64,000 nucleotides of DNA, from contig JAPVLO010000277.1 in NCBI GenBank assembly GCA_027257055.1, forward strand, positions 1,364,001 to 1,428,000. The letters run 5' to 3'. Below the pieces are notes generated by a model, which saw only the letters and a list, made by a program, of their open reading frames with translations, was not told where the DNA came from and did no database searches. A program made the position numbers and the translations under genes. Below are positions 35,207 through 46,597 of the stretch, piece after piece (position 1 is the stretch's first letter; each line of letters starts with the position of its first letter). The DNA comes from Cephalopachus bancanus. Taxonomy: Eukaryota > Chordata > Mammalia > Primates > Tarsiidae.

Positions 35207-35687
35207 TAAAGTGTGCATACATTTTTTTCCAGCACCCCTGATATATATTTTAGATGTACGACCTAATGTTTGATATATGTATACACTATAAAATATTCAG
35301 GGCAATTAAACTAATTAACGTATTCATCACTTCACATAGTAAACATTTTCTTTTTATGATGGTGAGATCGCATAAAATCCATCTTCTCAGCACATTTCAA
35401 GAATACAATATCGTTAACTCTATTCACATCTCTGTACATCAGATTTCCAGAGCTTACTCATCTGATACCCAAATCTTTGGACCACTTGACCAACCACATC
35501 CCAATTTCCCTGATCCCCAGCCCCTGGAAACCACCCTTCCATCTCTGCTTCTGTGAGTCTGACTACTTTAGATTCCACATACAGGATTTGTCCTGCTCTG
35601 TCTGGCTTGTTTCACTCTTTATAATGTTCCCCAGGTTCATTCGTGTTTTCACAAATGGCAGGATTTCCTTATTTTTTAAAAGCTGTA

Positions 35688-35740
35688 TGTGTGTGCATAT
35701 ATTCATATGCGTGTGTGTATGTGTGTATATATATTTATGC
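35688..35740. repeat. TG/TA-rich simple repeat
   Basis: Interrupted TGTG and TATA units lie in the antisense L1 ORF2/3' UTR. Confidence 0.8.
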
Positions 35741-36154
35741 ATATACAATGCCTTCTTTATCCAGTCATCTGTTGATGGACGTGTAGATTGCTTCCCTAGC
35801 TTAGCAAGCATGAATGATACTATAACATGATGAACATGAGAGTGTATCTCTTTGAGACACCGATTTTTCTTCCCCTGGATATATACCCAGAAGTGGGGTT
35901 GTTGGATCATAAGGTAGTTTCTATTCCAACTTGTTGAGTCAGTTCACTTTTTCTTTCCATACTGTTTTATATTCCTACCAATGTATACAAGGATTCTTTC
36001 TCTCCATCCTCACCAACACATGTTTTTTGTCTTTTTCTCAATAGCCATTCTAACAGGTGCGAGGAGATATCACATTGTGGTTTTAATTTGCGTTGCCCTT
36101 AGATTAGTGATGATGAGTACTTCATTTCAGAAATGTCTATTCTTTGCCTATTTT

Positions 36155-36443
36155 ATTTTATTTTAAGGTCGGAGTCTCCTACTGTCACCTAGGCTGGAGT
36201 TCAGTGACATGCTCACAGACACTGCAGCCTCGACCTGCTGGGCTCAGGGGATCCTTCCGCCTCAGCTTTCCAAGTAGCTGAAACCACGGCATGTGCCACC
36301 ACACTCGGCTAATTTTTTTGATTTATTGTAGAGACGAGGTCTCACCATGTTGCCCAGGCTGGACTTGGATCCACGGGCTCAGGTAATCCTCTCACCTCCG
36401 CCTCCCAAAGTGCTGGGATTACAGATGTGAGCCACGCACCCAG
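36155..36443 (-). repeat. Alu SINE with imperfect target-site duplication
   Basis: A reverse dimer. 'tctttgcctatttta' before it and 'tctttgctcatttta' after it differ at two positions, fitting a duplicated target in the L1. Confidence 0.94.
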
Positions 36444-36469
36444 TCTCTTTGCTCATTTTAAAACTCGTG

Positions 36470-36516
36470 TTATTTATTATTATTATCATCATCATCCTTA
36501 GTAGTAATAGTAGTAT
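36470..36516. repeat. (ATT)/(ATC)/(AGT) trinucleotide-rich patch
   Basis: Short runs of TTA, TCA and AGT triplets immediately after the Alu, within the L1. Confidence 0.85.
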
Positions 36517-36840
36517 TTGTGGTTGAGTTGTATATATTTCTTTTGTATTTTGAATATTAATCCCTTGTCAGATATATGGATTGCAAATGTCTTCTCTCAT
36601 TCAGTAGGTTACTTTTTTGCTGTGTTCATTGTGTCCTTTGCTGGGCAGAAGCTCTGTAGTTCCATACAATACAATTCCTTCTAGCTACTCTTGCCTTTGT
36701 TGTCTAAGTTCTTGGCGTCATAGTTTTAAAAAGTCATTGCTTGGGCCAATGTCAAGCACAATTTTTTCTATTTTTCTTCTAGTAATATTTTTGTTTCAGG
36801 TCATACATCCATGTCTTTAATCCATTTTGAGTTGATTTTT

Positions 36841-37136
36841 TTTTCTTTTCTTTTCTTTTTTTTTGAGTTAGAGTCTCACTCTGTCACACAGGCCACATGT
36901 TGCTCACGGCCACCACAGCCTCAAGCTTCTAGGCTCAGGTGATCCTTCCGCCTCAGCCTTCCAATTAGCTGGAACTATAGGCATGCACCACCATGCCCAG
37001 CTAATTTTTTGATTTACTGTAGAGATGAGGTCTCATCAAGTTGCCCAGGCTGGTCTCGAACCTGTGGGCTCAGGCAGTCCTCTCACCTCAGCCTCCCAAA
37101 GTGCGGGATTATAGGCGTGAGCCACCATGACCGGTC
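36841..37136 (-). repeat. Alu SINE with perfect 14-bp target-site duplication
   Basis: A reverse Alu with a (TTTTC)n-like tail. TTGAGTTGATTTTT at 36827-36840 recurs at 37137-37150. Confidence 0.97.
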
Positions 37137-39462
37137 TTGAGTTGATTTTTCTATGTGGTATATGATGAGGGTACAGTTTTATTCTTCTGCATGTGGATAA
37201 CCAATTTTCCTAACACCATTTATTGAAAAGACTATCCTTTTTCCACTGTGCGTTCTCGGTACCCTTGTCCAAGAACAGTTGACTATAGATGCATAATTTT
37301 ATTTCTGGGCTTTTTATTCTGTTCCATTGGTTTATACGCCTTTTTAATTTTTCTTTTTGCCAGTACCAAACTGTTTGATCACTATAGCTTTGTGATATAT
37401 TTTAAAATCAGGAAGTGTGATGCCTTGAACTTTGTTATCTTTGCTCACGATTGCTTTGACTATTTGGGAACTTGTATGGTTCCACCTGAATTAGGTTTCT
37501 TTTCTCCATTTTTGTTAAAAATGTCTTTGAGATTTTGATTGAAATTACATTGAATCTATAGAACACTTTGGATAGTATGGACATTTTAACAACGTTCATC
37601 ACTCTAACCCATGAGCATAAGATGTCTTTCCATGTATCTGTGTCTTCTTTAATTTCTATCACCGATGTTTTATAATTGTCAGTGTACAAGTCTTTCACTT
37701 CTTTTGTTAATTCCGAAGTATTTTGTTCCTTTTGTTGCAATTATGAATGAAATTGTTTTTTAAATATCCTTTCCCAATTGTTTATTTGTGTATAAAACAT
37801 GACAGAGCTTTGTATACTGATTTTACATCCTGCAATTTTACTGAATTCACTTGTTAGTTCTAACAATGTTTTTGTTGATGATTTTCTACATATATGGTCA
37901 TGTTGTCTGCAAACAGATACTTTTAATTTTTCCTTCATTTTGTTTGGATGCCTTTTATTTCTTTTTCTTACCTAATTGCTCTGGCTAGACCTTTCAGTAC
38001 TGTGCTGGATAGAAGTAGAGAGGGTATGCATCCTCTTCTTATACTAAAGTTTTCCGTTTTTTCTCATTGACGCTGATGCTAGCCGTGGGCTTCTCATGTG
38101 TCGCCTTTATTGTGCTAAATTCCCTCGATACTTATTTTGTTGAGAGTGTTTTTAACTCTTAAATGGATGTTGGAGGTCACATTTTGTCAAACGCTTTTTC
38201 TGTAACGATTGAAGTGATCATGTAGGGTTTTTTTCCTTTCACTCTGCTAATGTGGTATATCACACTGATGATTTGTGTATGTTTAAAGCCTCCTTGTATC
38301 CCAGGGATAAATTCCACTTGGTCATGGTGTATGATCTTTTTAATATGTTATTGAATTCAGTTTGCTATTGTTCTGCTGAGGATTTTTGCATCTATGTTCT
38401 TGAGGGATATTGGTTTGTACTTTTCTTTTGTTGTATCTTTGCTTTTGGTATCAGGGTGATGCTTGCCTCATAAAATGAGTTTGGAAGTGTTTCCTCTCAT
38501 TTTTTGGAAGCGTTTAAGAATGATTGGCTTTAATTTCTCTCAAATGTCTGGTAGAATCTGCCCGTGAAACCGTCTGTTCCTGGGTTCTTCTGTTTGGAGA
38601 GGTTTTAAATTGCTCATTCAATCTCTTAACTTGTTTTTGGTCTGTTCAGGCTTTCTATTTCTTCTGGATTCAGTTTTGGTAGATTGTATGTTTCTAGAAA
38701 TGTGTCCATTTCTTCTAGGTTATCTCACTGTTGACATATAACTGTTCATAATAGTTCCTTATGATCGTCTTTATTTCTAAGGTATTTGCTGTAATGTCTT
38801 CTCTTTCATGTCTGATTTTACGTATTCGAGTCTTTCTTTTTTCTTAGTTTAGCCAAGGTTTTATCTACTTTGATGATCTTTCAAAAAAACCAACTCCGTT
38901 TTGTTGACATTATTCCATTATTTTTGTATTCTCTATTTGATTTATTTCTTCCCTAATCTTTATTATTTCCTTCCTTTTGCTAAATTAAGGCTTAATTTGC
39001 TCCTTTTTTTTCCCTAGTTTCTTGGGGCATAGAATTATGGTGTTTATTTGAGATCTTTCTTCTTTAATGTAGATTTTTATTGCTTTAAACTTTCCTCTTA
39101 ATACTACTTTTGCTGGATCTCATAAATTTTAGTTAGTTATATTTCCATTCACATTTGACTCAAGATACTTTTAAAATTCCCTTTTGATTTCCTCTTTGAC
39201 CTGATCATTGTTCAAGAATGTGTTGTTTGGTTTCCAAGTATTTGTGACGTCTCCCATTACTTTGCTGTTATTGATATTTAGATTCATTTCACTGTAGTCA
39301 GAAAAAATACTTGGATTGATTTTTATGTTCTTAAATTTGTTAAGACCTGTCTTGTGATCTATTCTGGACAGTGTTCCTTGTGCACTTGACAATAATGTGT
39401 ACTTTTCTACTGTTGGGTGGAAAGTCCTGTGTAGGTCTCTTAGGTCTATTTGGTCTATTCCA

Positions 39463-39805
39463 TTTTTTTTAACTGTAAAGAAGTGTGATACAATTTAGGA
39501 TTAGATATACAAGTGGACATCGTTCAGGTATTTTGGGCCTCCTTCTGGTCCCCACTTTGCCTGGTTTGACATTATTGATGTTGTATCCCCACCCCCACCC
39601 CAGCAGTGTTCCATTACTGCCAATCTCTTATAGTATTATGGTAAACGTTCAGGGTCTGCTTATGAGTGAGAACATGTGGTACTCTGTTCTTTGTTTCTGT
39701 GATGGATCACTGAGTATTATAGTCTCTAAATCCATCCAAGTTGTTGTGAAGTCCACGTGTTTGTCTTTCTTTATGACTGTGCAATATTCCATCATGTATA
39801 TACCA
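39463..39805 (-). repeat. 5'-truncated L1 3' end nested inside the antisense L1
   Basis: L1 ORF2 text of the host breaks off after 'ggtctatttggtctattcca' and resumes near 'ctgtttctttattaattttt'. Between lies a T-run, a different L1 3' UTR and the last part of ORF2 in reverse ('gagtgagaacatgtgg', 'gtgcaatattccatcatg'). That is a later, short L1 insertion in the same orientation. Confidence 0.75.
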
Positions 39806-40440
39806 TTTTCAAATCAGCTGTTTCTTTATTAATTTTTTTTTGTCTGGGTGTACTATTCATCATCAACAGTGTGGTATTAAGGTCTCCTATCATTGTATTG
39901 CTAACAATTTTCCTCTCGGTTCTGTCTGTATTTGCTTTATATATTCAGATGCTCTAAAGTTGGGAGCATATATATTTATAATCGTTATATCTTCCTGTTG
40001 ACTTGATCTTTTTATTATTACACAGTAATCTTTTTATCTCTAGAGTTTAGAGGCAGTTTTTTACTTAAAGTCTATTTGATCTGATATAATTATAGCCACA
40101 CTTGCTTTTTGTTGTTGTTGTTGCTGCTGTTGTTACCATTGTCATGGAATACATTTTTCCATCCATTCACTTTCAGCCTATTTGGGTCCTTAGAATTACA
40201 ATGAGTCTCTTGTAGACAGTGGATCTTTTTTTAAAAAATCTATTCAGCTACTCTATGCCTTTTGATTGGAGAGTTTCATGCATTTACATTTAAAGTAATT
40301 ATGGATAGGTAAGGACTTACTGTTGCATTCTGTTCATTGTTTTCTGCCCATTTTGCAAGTGTTTCTCCTCTTCCCCCTCTTTCTGTCATCCTGTGTTATT
40401 TGCTGAGGTCACTCCATCTCTATTTCAGATTTTTTAACGT

Positions 40441-40849
40441 TGGTTTCAACCACATAAGTTGATTTTCACCACCACTCAGGCATCAGGCCCCACAAAGCAA
40501 AAATAAAAAACAAACTCCAAAACCACTTTTGTGAAACGTCCAGAAGGGACTTTTTTGAGCCTAGGAGCCAGTTGGATCCAGCCAGGATGGACAGAGATTT
40601 TTACCACCATGCGTCTTGAAGTTGAAATCACAGTTTCATAAACTTACCAGTTGCAAACATGAGCCTCAAACACTAAGATAACAAAACCTCGCCCTTGGGG
40701 CTCTTCTGACAGCAGCTGTAAAGTGCCTGACCCTCAAGAGACCCTCAGAAAATGCTGATTACCTTTTCTTTTCCATCAAAGCCACCATGTCCCAATCACG
40801 TCAGTCTGTACATTGTAAGTTCTCCCTTGTCCTTGAAACGACTTAGAGG
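40441..40849. other. Unassigned sequence
   Basis: Moderate GC, no named repeat, no exon evidence. Confidence 0.4.
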
Positions 40850-41085
40850 CTAACAGCTTGGAGTCTGGGCTCCCTGGGCTCGAACCCTGTGGACATTCAC
40901 AGCCCCAAGAGGTGGAAAAGTTGCCTGAGCTAGCTGAGGTTAGATTCCTGGTCTAGATGGGGATCATAAGACCCTTCTCTTTTGTGAAGATTCAATGAGA
41001 TGATCTATACAAAACACTTAGAACACTTCCTGACGCACAAATGTCATGTGTGCTTACCATCATTGCTGCAATCATGCTGGCTGGA
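40850..41085 (+). repeat. MIR SINE
   Basis: Sense MIR over most of its length: 'tggagtctgggctccctggg', 'ctcgaaccctgtggacat', 'agatggggatcataagaccc' and 'gaagattcaatgagatgatc'. Confidence 0.88.
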
Positions 41086-41379
41086 CACATGGAATGAGTG
41101 ACCGTGGGGAGGGTGACTTCCCAGGGAAGGCAGGAGCACTGCACATTTGTCATGTCCACACTGACACAGCTCTGTGGTTGTTTGCAGCCAGAGACCATGC
41201 TGACCTCTCAGCACCTTGCCCTCCAGGTTGCTGAGCCTTTTGACCAGCACTATGGTTGTACCTCATCTCACAGTGGGCTTGGGATACCCCCAGAGCGCCC
41301 CTTCCTGCTAGCAAGGAGGGCACCAAACAGGAGGTAGAACCAACCTGGGGATAAAGTGAGGCCCACAGTTAAGTTTTGT

Positions 41380-41672
41380 ATTTATTTTTCGAGTCAGAGT
41401 CTCACTCCATCGCCCAGGCTGGAGCACAGTGGCACGCTCATGGCCACCGCAGCCCCGACCTGCTGAGCTCCGGCGATCCTTCCACTTCAGCCTTTCTAGT
41501 AGCTGGAACTACAGGCATGTGCCATCATGCCCAGCAAATTTTTTGATTTATTTGTGGAGACAAGGTCTTGCCATATTGCCCAGGATGGTCTCGAATCCAC
41601 GGGCTCACGCACTCCTCTCACCTCGACCTCCCACAGTGCTGGGATTATAGGCGTGAGCCACCGCACCCAGCC
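41380..41672 (-). repeat. Alu SINE
   Basis: A full reverse dimer of the younger lineage; the tail has become 'tttatttttc'. Confidence 0.95.
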
Positions 41673-42139
41673 TGCAGGTTTCTTTTTAATGTAACGACTT
41701 CTTTTCATTTGGGTAATAGTGGGGTTGCCGGGTTGGATGAGAGTTCTACTATTGGCTCTTTCAGAAGAGATGAGATTTTTAAACCTGAGTCTTGTCTTAT
41801 TTTGAAAAGTCCTCAGGACAGCATTCCCACATGGTCACCCTCAAGCAGGGGAGCTGGCCAGTGGTCACCCCCTTAGCGGAGCTTTCACGAAACCACAGGT
41901 TCCTGCAGCACAGAGCTGACTTTCAGCTGCCTTTTACGCTGTGTTGCACAGTTGCTCTCTTTGCGGCAGTCGGGCCAACAGAAGGCAAAACTGTTTGACT
42001 CCCATCTTTCTGTCACAAGCTGGACAGTGAATGACAGCCAAAGAGGCCTCCCCATTACCGGGGCCTGCATCCCTGGGTCGTCACATCGACTTCCTGCTGT
42101 TGGGGCCTTTGAGTCTCCCACTTCTCATCTACTCCAGCC
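41673..42139. other. Unassigned sequence
   Basis: No repeat or exon is recognised. Confidence 0.4.
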
Positions 42140-42270
42140 TCCTCCTCTTTTTGTAGCTGAGGGCACATAGGTCCACAGAAGGAAAGGGGTTTACACAGGG
42201 CAACCCAGCAAGATCCTGAACACCTAGCCCCTAATTCCTCATTTATCTTGTATGCACTGCCTCCCAGAAA
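42140..42270 (-). repeat. MIR SINE fragment
   Basis: Antisense MIR-like: 'gtagctgagggcacatagg', 'cacagggcaacccagcaag' and 'cacctagcccctaattcc'. Confidence 0.55.
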
Positions 42271-42404
42271 AACATAGTGTCAACACAAGCTTCATGGGCT
42301 CACTCTTGGCTGAGGGTGTCCTTTTCTAGCTGAGAATCTCAGATCACATTGGCATTTAAAGTCTCCATTCTTGGCTAAAGCCCTCCCTCCAGTCCCTGCC
42401 TCTA

Positions 42405-42620
42405 CCCTGGTGGAGAGTAGAAGGAGTGTGCGCTGTTATGTCAGAAAAACTTAAGTGTTGGCGCTGCCACTCACTAAACGCGACCTTGGTCAAGCTACTG
42501 AAGCCATCTGGCTTTTCTTTTTCTTCTTTGCAAGATGAGGGAGCCATCTCTGTTCTTGTTTAGGGCTGTTATTAGGAAAAGTGCAACCATGCGTCCAGAG
42601 GCCTGGCGTGCAACCAGGAA
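42405..42620 (+). repeat. MIR SINE
   Basis: Sense MIR: 'gcgctgccactcactaaacg', 'cgaccttggtcaagctactg', 'tctttgcaagatgagggagc' and 'agggctgttattaggaaaag'. Confidence 0.82.
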
Positions 42621-43164
42621 GCGCGGAAGTTCCCTCTTCCGATCCTCGTAAGGAGCATAGTCAAAAGCCAAGAGTCTCTATTATCATGACTCCACTGCCC
42701 AAACCTTCCCTCACCAAAGTGACCCCTGTATTGAAGCTCTGGGGTCTATGGCTGCAGGCTCTCTTCATGGAGTCTTCCCAAAACTGCTGTCTAGCAAAGC
42801 TCTGACAACCTGCTCACTTTAAACTCCCTTCAGGTGCCAAGCTGAGCATTCCACCAGTCCAGATGTTTACAGTTTCCCAGTTCCCAGTAAAGCTTGGAGG
42901 CAGGATTCCGCCTTCGGCTGAGCGGTGTTGTGTAGCAAGCGGGGAGAGGGCCCCGAATTCATATTTTTGGCGTCCCCACCAACACTCAGATCCTCCCAGG
43001 GAGAGCCCTCGATGCAGGTTCTCTCAGGGCTTGTTTGGGAAGGGCTGTTTGTTTTCTGGTGGACGACGACCTGGTCCAAACACCCATGAATGTGGGCGTG
43101 TAGGCTTTGCTGTTTACAAATCGCATTTGTGAGCGTGATTGTCTTTTGACTTCTCAACAGACAT
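42621..43164. other. Unassigned sequence
   Basis: No repeat or exon is recognised. Confidence 0.4.
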
Positions 43165-43290
43165 CCCATTGTGAGAGTGAGTTGTCATCTGCTTCTTACA
43201 GAAGAGGACAGGGACCGTCCAAGCCACACAGCTGGGCAGGGCAGCGCTGGGACCCTGGCCTCTGCTCTAGCCATTCTGTCACTTGAGACA
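43165..43290 (-). repeat. MIR SINE
   Basis: Antisense MIR: 'ttacagaagaggacaggg', 'agccacacagctgggcagg' and 'gctctagccattctgtcac'. Confidence 0.75.
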
Positions 43291-43424
43291 AGCGGCTCCA
43301 GGACTCTGAGCTACAGCTCCAAGAGACAAGGGGCGGACTCAGTGGTTTCCAAAGTCCTGCTGAAGTCTGTGGATGCTGTACATCTCGAAATCCTGTGGAT
43401 GGAGTTTGCGGTGAAGGCAATTGT

Positions 43425-43762
43425 GAAAATGATATGTTGACGCTCTGACCCCCAGCACTCCAGAATGACTGTATTTGGGCCTTCAAAGGGGTGATTACAT
43501 TAAAAGGAGTTCACTCAGCTGGGTCCTCATCCAATCTGCCTGGTGTCCTTCACACAGAGACACAGGGAATGTGTGCACAGAAAGGAAAGCTCATGTGAAG
43601 ACCCAACAGGAAGACAGTCATCTGCAAGTCAGGGAGAGAGGCCTCAGAAGCAACCACACCTGCTGATACCTTCACCCTGGACTCCAGCCTCCAGAACTGT
43701 AAGAAAATAAACCTCTCTGAAGTCACCCAGTTTGTGGTATTTTGTTATGGCAGCCTGAGCCA
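43425..43762 (+). repeat. MLT1/MaLR-type LTR
   Basis: In sense order: 'gatgtgaagacc'-like text ('catgtgaagacccaacagga'), 'ggtcctcatccaatctgcct', 'gtgtccttcacacagagaca', 'tccagcctccagaactgtaa', 'gaaaataaacctctctg' and the conserved end 'cacccagtttgtggtatttt', 'gttatggcagcctgagcca'. The AATAAA signal lies inside. It is a solitary LTR of an ancient ERVL-MaLR and has no internal region. Confidence 0.88.
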
Positions 43763-44184
43763 TCTCTCACAGAGACACTCAACCCTGGCCCATATGTATG
43801 TACGTTGACAACTCCTCACGGAGACAGTAGACAAAACAGTTTTGGGCAGTCTGTGGAAGAGGGTAGCTGTTGAGTTTAGTGTGTCTCTGTGTGTTTTGTT
43901 GTCGCTTTGTTTTGCTGGTGTTTGGTCTGCCTCTCAAATTTCCCATCACCCTTCTTCGGGTAAGAGATGGTGCTCTCCAATCACAGGCCAGGGCAATGAC
44001 CTGGAACCTGCATGGTTTTAACATCCCCACCTCTGACAACTGGGCGTTGGCCCATGGAGTGGTTTTATGACCCAGCATAGGCTGCTAGAGCCCCTCTGGG
44101 GATTTCCATGCAGACAAGAGTCCTAACAGCTAACTTTAACTGTACTCTTACAGTGACCCCCTCCTGTTTCCATCTCTTTGTGGA
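43763..44184. other. Unassigned sequence
   Basis: No exon or nameable repeat is seen. Confidence 0.4.
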
Positions 44185-44345
44185 GATTACCTCCTTTAGT
44201 TCTGACAGCACCGTGAGATTCTGTGGTTTCACTTCCTGTTCCCTGAGAGGTGAAGCGACTTGTCCAAGTCACAAGATGAGTCAGAGGCCAAGCCCGGATG
44301 GGTCCCAGGGAGTCTGGCCCCAGTGCCCACATCCTCTGCAGAGGT
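44185..44345 (-). repeat. MIR SINE
   Basis: Antisense MIR: 'ttctgacagcaccgtgagat', 'gagaggtgaagcgacttgtc', 'caagtcacaagatgagtcag' and 'ccccagtgcccacatcc'. Confidence 0.85.
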
Positions 44346-44500
44346 CAGTAAGCTCACGCCCAGCGGGTGTTTTCCCCACAACACAGAGAAGGCCTCTTTG
44401 TAGTTAGGGGCAAAGAGGCCGGGTTGTCCGGGGTGGCAGAGCACAAAGAACAAGAAGCAGAAACACCGTTAATGGATCACGGCCCTCCGTGGGGCAATAC

Positions 44501-44656
44501 TTCCTCCTAGAGAAGCCGCTGGCCTCATGTGGCAGCACTGAGATGGGGCTGGGCTCTGAGAAGCCCTCTAAGTCGCTGAGGATGAGCCGTGCCCTGACGG
44601 AGCCCTTGAGGTAGTCGAAGCTCACCAGCTCACCTGCAAAGATCCCAGGCCTTGTC
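44501..44656 (-). CDS. Candidate internal coding exon, unidentified gene
   Basis: On the minus strand an open stretch encodes a peptide with the block GELVSFDYLKGSVRARLI, followed by acidic/Pro/Ser-rich sequence (EGFSEPSP). Codon third positions are predominantly G or C through this block, and that bias stops abruptly near the left edge, as expected at an exon-intron border. A possible acceptor is 'tttatctcag' ending at 44657 (or 'atctttgcag' ending at 44634), and a possible weak donor 'gtattg' starts at 44500. Using the first acceptor, the exon is 156 bp, a multiple of three. I do not recognise the protein. No start codon, domain or neighbouring exon could be tied to it, and both splice sites are mediocre. 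A decayed pseudogene or chance frame remains possible. The stretch directly right of it, to 45140, shows nothing. Confidence 0.35.
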
Positions 44657-45140
44657 CTGAGATAAAGATCCCACCTTGGCCAACAGCCTTGAGCGCCTCC
44701 CAGCTGGGCAACCTGCCCCACCAGTCAGTGTCACTGTGTCACTGTGGGACACAACAAGGAACTAGTCTGATGCAGAATGACTGGTCAAGGAGCAGATGCT
44801 CTTTATGGGTCCCTATCATCTGACCCCATCTTCATAGAGGAACAATGGAGCCTTGTTTCTGTGTTTCTGGGGGTTACTAAGATGTTTCTTTATCCCAGGG
44901 TTCCCTAAGCCTGGTTGTATCACCAGAAGCCCTTCATTTTCAGGCCCGATGGATGCCCGAGAGCCACCACATGGGACCTTTGGGACACCTTTCCCAAGAG
45001 CCAGCACACACCTTCCCGCGCTCCCTCAGGAAAAGGAGCCCAGTCTGCCGGAGGAGCCCACGCGTCAAGTGACTCGGAGGCCTCCAGGGGTTTCCAAACT
45101 ACTCACAGCTAGCCCCTGATTTTTAAAATCCCAGGACTCA
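44657..45140. other. Unassigned sequence
   Basis: There is a plus-strand 88-codon frame (44853-45119) without splice context. Nothing else is recognised. Confidence 0.4.
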
Positions 45141-45437
45141 GGCTGGGCGTGGTGGCTCATGCCTGTAATTTTAGCACTTTGGGAGGCCAAGGCAGGAGGA
45201 TCCCTTTAGCCCAATGTAGACCAGCCTGGGCAGCAGAGTGAGATCTCACCTCGACAGAGAAACTAAAGATTAGCCAGGCAGGGTGGCACGTACCTGAAGT
45301 CCCAGCAACTCAGAAAGTTGAAGAGGGAGGGTCTTCTGAGTCCGGCAGGTTGAGGCTGCGGTGGCCATTGCACTCCAGCTGGGCAACAGAGTGAGACCCC
45401 CACCTCAAAGATGAATAAATAAATAAAAATAAAAAAT
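45141..45437 (+). repeat. Alu SINE, old AluJ-like
   Basis: A dimer from 'ggctgggcgtggtggctcat' to an (AAAT)n tail. 'aaatcccaggactc' before it and 'aaatctcagaaactc' after it resemble a decayed target duplication. Confidence 0.94.
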
Positions 45438-45889
45438 CTCAGAAACTCCACCAATAAAGGCTTTGGATTGGGACTTTGTTCCCTTGTTCCCTTATAACGC
45501 CCCCCGTCGAAAAAAGAAGGGAAACATCTTGACAGAGACTGTGATGCCCAATGTGGCTGATCCCTCGGAGAAATTTATTCTTCTGGCTGCTTTGCTGCTT
45601 ATCAGTTAACTGGGGACCTGGACCCAGCACTTCACAGTGCGAATTTGGGGTCAGAAGGTGGGGGTGGCCCAAAGCCAACTTAAGGGAGTTTGGAGCCTTC
45701 CCAGGCGCAGGTGCGAGGCCCTCGGGGCAGGGAGGAGTGTGAGAACGTTTGAAAGAGGAGGGGGTGGGTGGGAGGCATGGGAAGAGTCCTCGAGGCCCAC
45801 ACCCATGCCTCTGGTAGCCCCTCACCACGTGTGAGCCCCTCGCGTCCACTGGGTAGCTCTGCGCCACGCCCCCAGATGGGTGCCGTCCC
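45438..45889. other. Unassigned sequence
   Basis: A 155-codon minus-strand frame (45439-45906) has no exon hallmarks. No repeat is named. Confidence 0.4.
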
Positions 45890-46430
45890 CTTCCTCGCCT
45901 CTCCACTCAGGTGTCAGCTCAGGGTCTCTGTCTTCCCAGGCCCAAGACCAGGCTCTTGATGGTCCCTCCTGGGCTCACTGCTTCCCCGGTTCAATGACGC
46001 AGCACCACCAGTGACTCCACAGCTCAACCAAAAAAGCCTAGTGCTCATCCTCCTGGCTCCTTTCTCGAATCAGCACGCCCTACCTAGTGAGCTGGAGTCT
46101 GTCCACTTTTCCCAGTCTCGTGGCCATCCCCCAGGACAAGGCATCCCTTGCCTGGACAATTGCCTTCTCTGATCACTTTTCACTCCTTTCTCCCCAGTAC
46201 TCTTCCTTGAGTCACTCTGTTTTGCTTTCTTGGAAATACTGATCAATATCTAAAGGTACCTTGTTCATGAGTGTATTGATTGCTATTGCCTGTCTTTGCT
46301 CCCCATAATACAGGAAATCCCCCAAAGAAAGGGTCTTACTGTTCTTTCTGTCATGTACTCCCAGCAACCTGAGACAGTCCTTAGTTCAGGGAAGGTCATG
46401 AGTCATCATTAGTGAGAGATGTATTCTTAT
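45890..46430 (+). repeat. L2 LINE 3' region
   Basis: Sense L2 order: 'cttctctgatcacttttcac', 'tcttccttgagtcactctg', 'attgattgctattgcctgtc', 'ttgctccccataatacagg' and 'aaagggtcttactgttc'. It is diverged. Confidence 0.7.
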
Positions 46431-46440
46431 ATGAGGGTCT

Positions 46441-46587
46441 CTCTCCTTTTTTTTTTTGAGTTGGTGTCTCTGTCACCCAATGGCACAATCACAGCGCTCT
46501 GCAGCCTTGATCTCCTGGGCTCAGGTGATCCTTTTGCCTCAGCCTCTTGAGTAGCTGGGATTACAAGCTTGAGCCACCACGCCCAGC
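46441..46587 (-). repeat. Free Alu monomer (FRAM/FAM-like) with 11-bp target-site duplication
   Basis: Only one Alu arm is present: a T-run, then 'gagttggtgtctctgtcacc' through 'gagccaccacgcccagc'. TATGAGGGTCT at 46430-46440 recurs at 46588-46598. The duplication shows that the monomer was inserted as such and is not a broken dimer. Confidence 0.85.
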
Positions 46588-46597
46588 TATGAGGGTC

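Larger units (their letters stand above)
34665..40440 (-). repeat. Long antisense L1 (3' UTR to ORF2 start), broken by three Alus and an L1 tail
   Basis: In reverse it runs from the 3' UTR ('ccagctttactgagatatga', 34665) through ORF2 ('atatatacccagaagtgggg' at 35880, 'tcaccaacacatgttttttg' at 36010, 'cattggtttatacgcctttt' at 37325) to the endonuclease start near 40090-40330 ('cttttgattggagagtttca'). Minus-strand frames at 37435-37740 and 39171-39392 keep readable ORF2 blocks, for example the motif DNYKT and the motif VKEEIKREF. Many stops make it inactive. Inserts sit at 34923, 36155, 36841 and 39463. Without the inserts it is about 4.6 kb. Confidence 0.9.
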
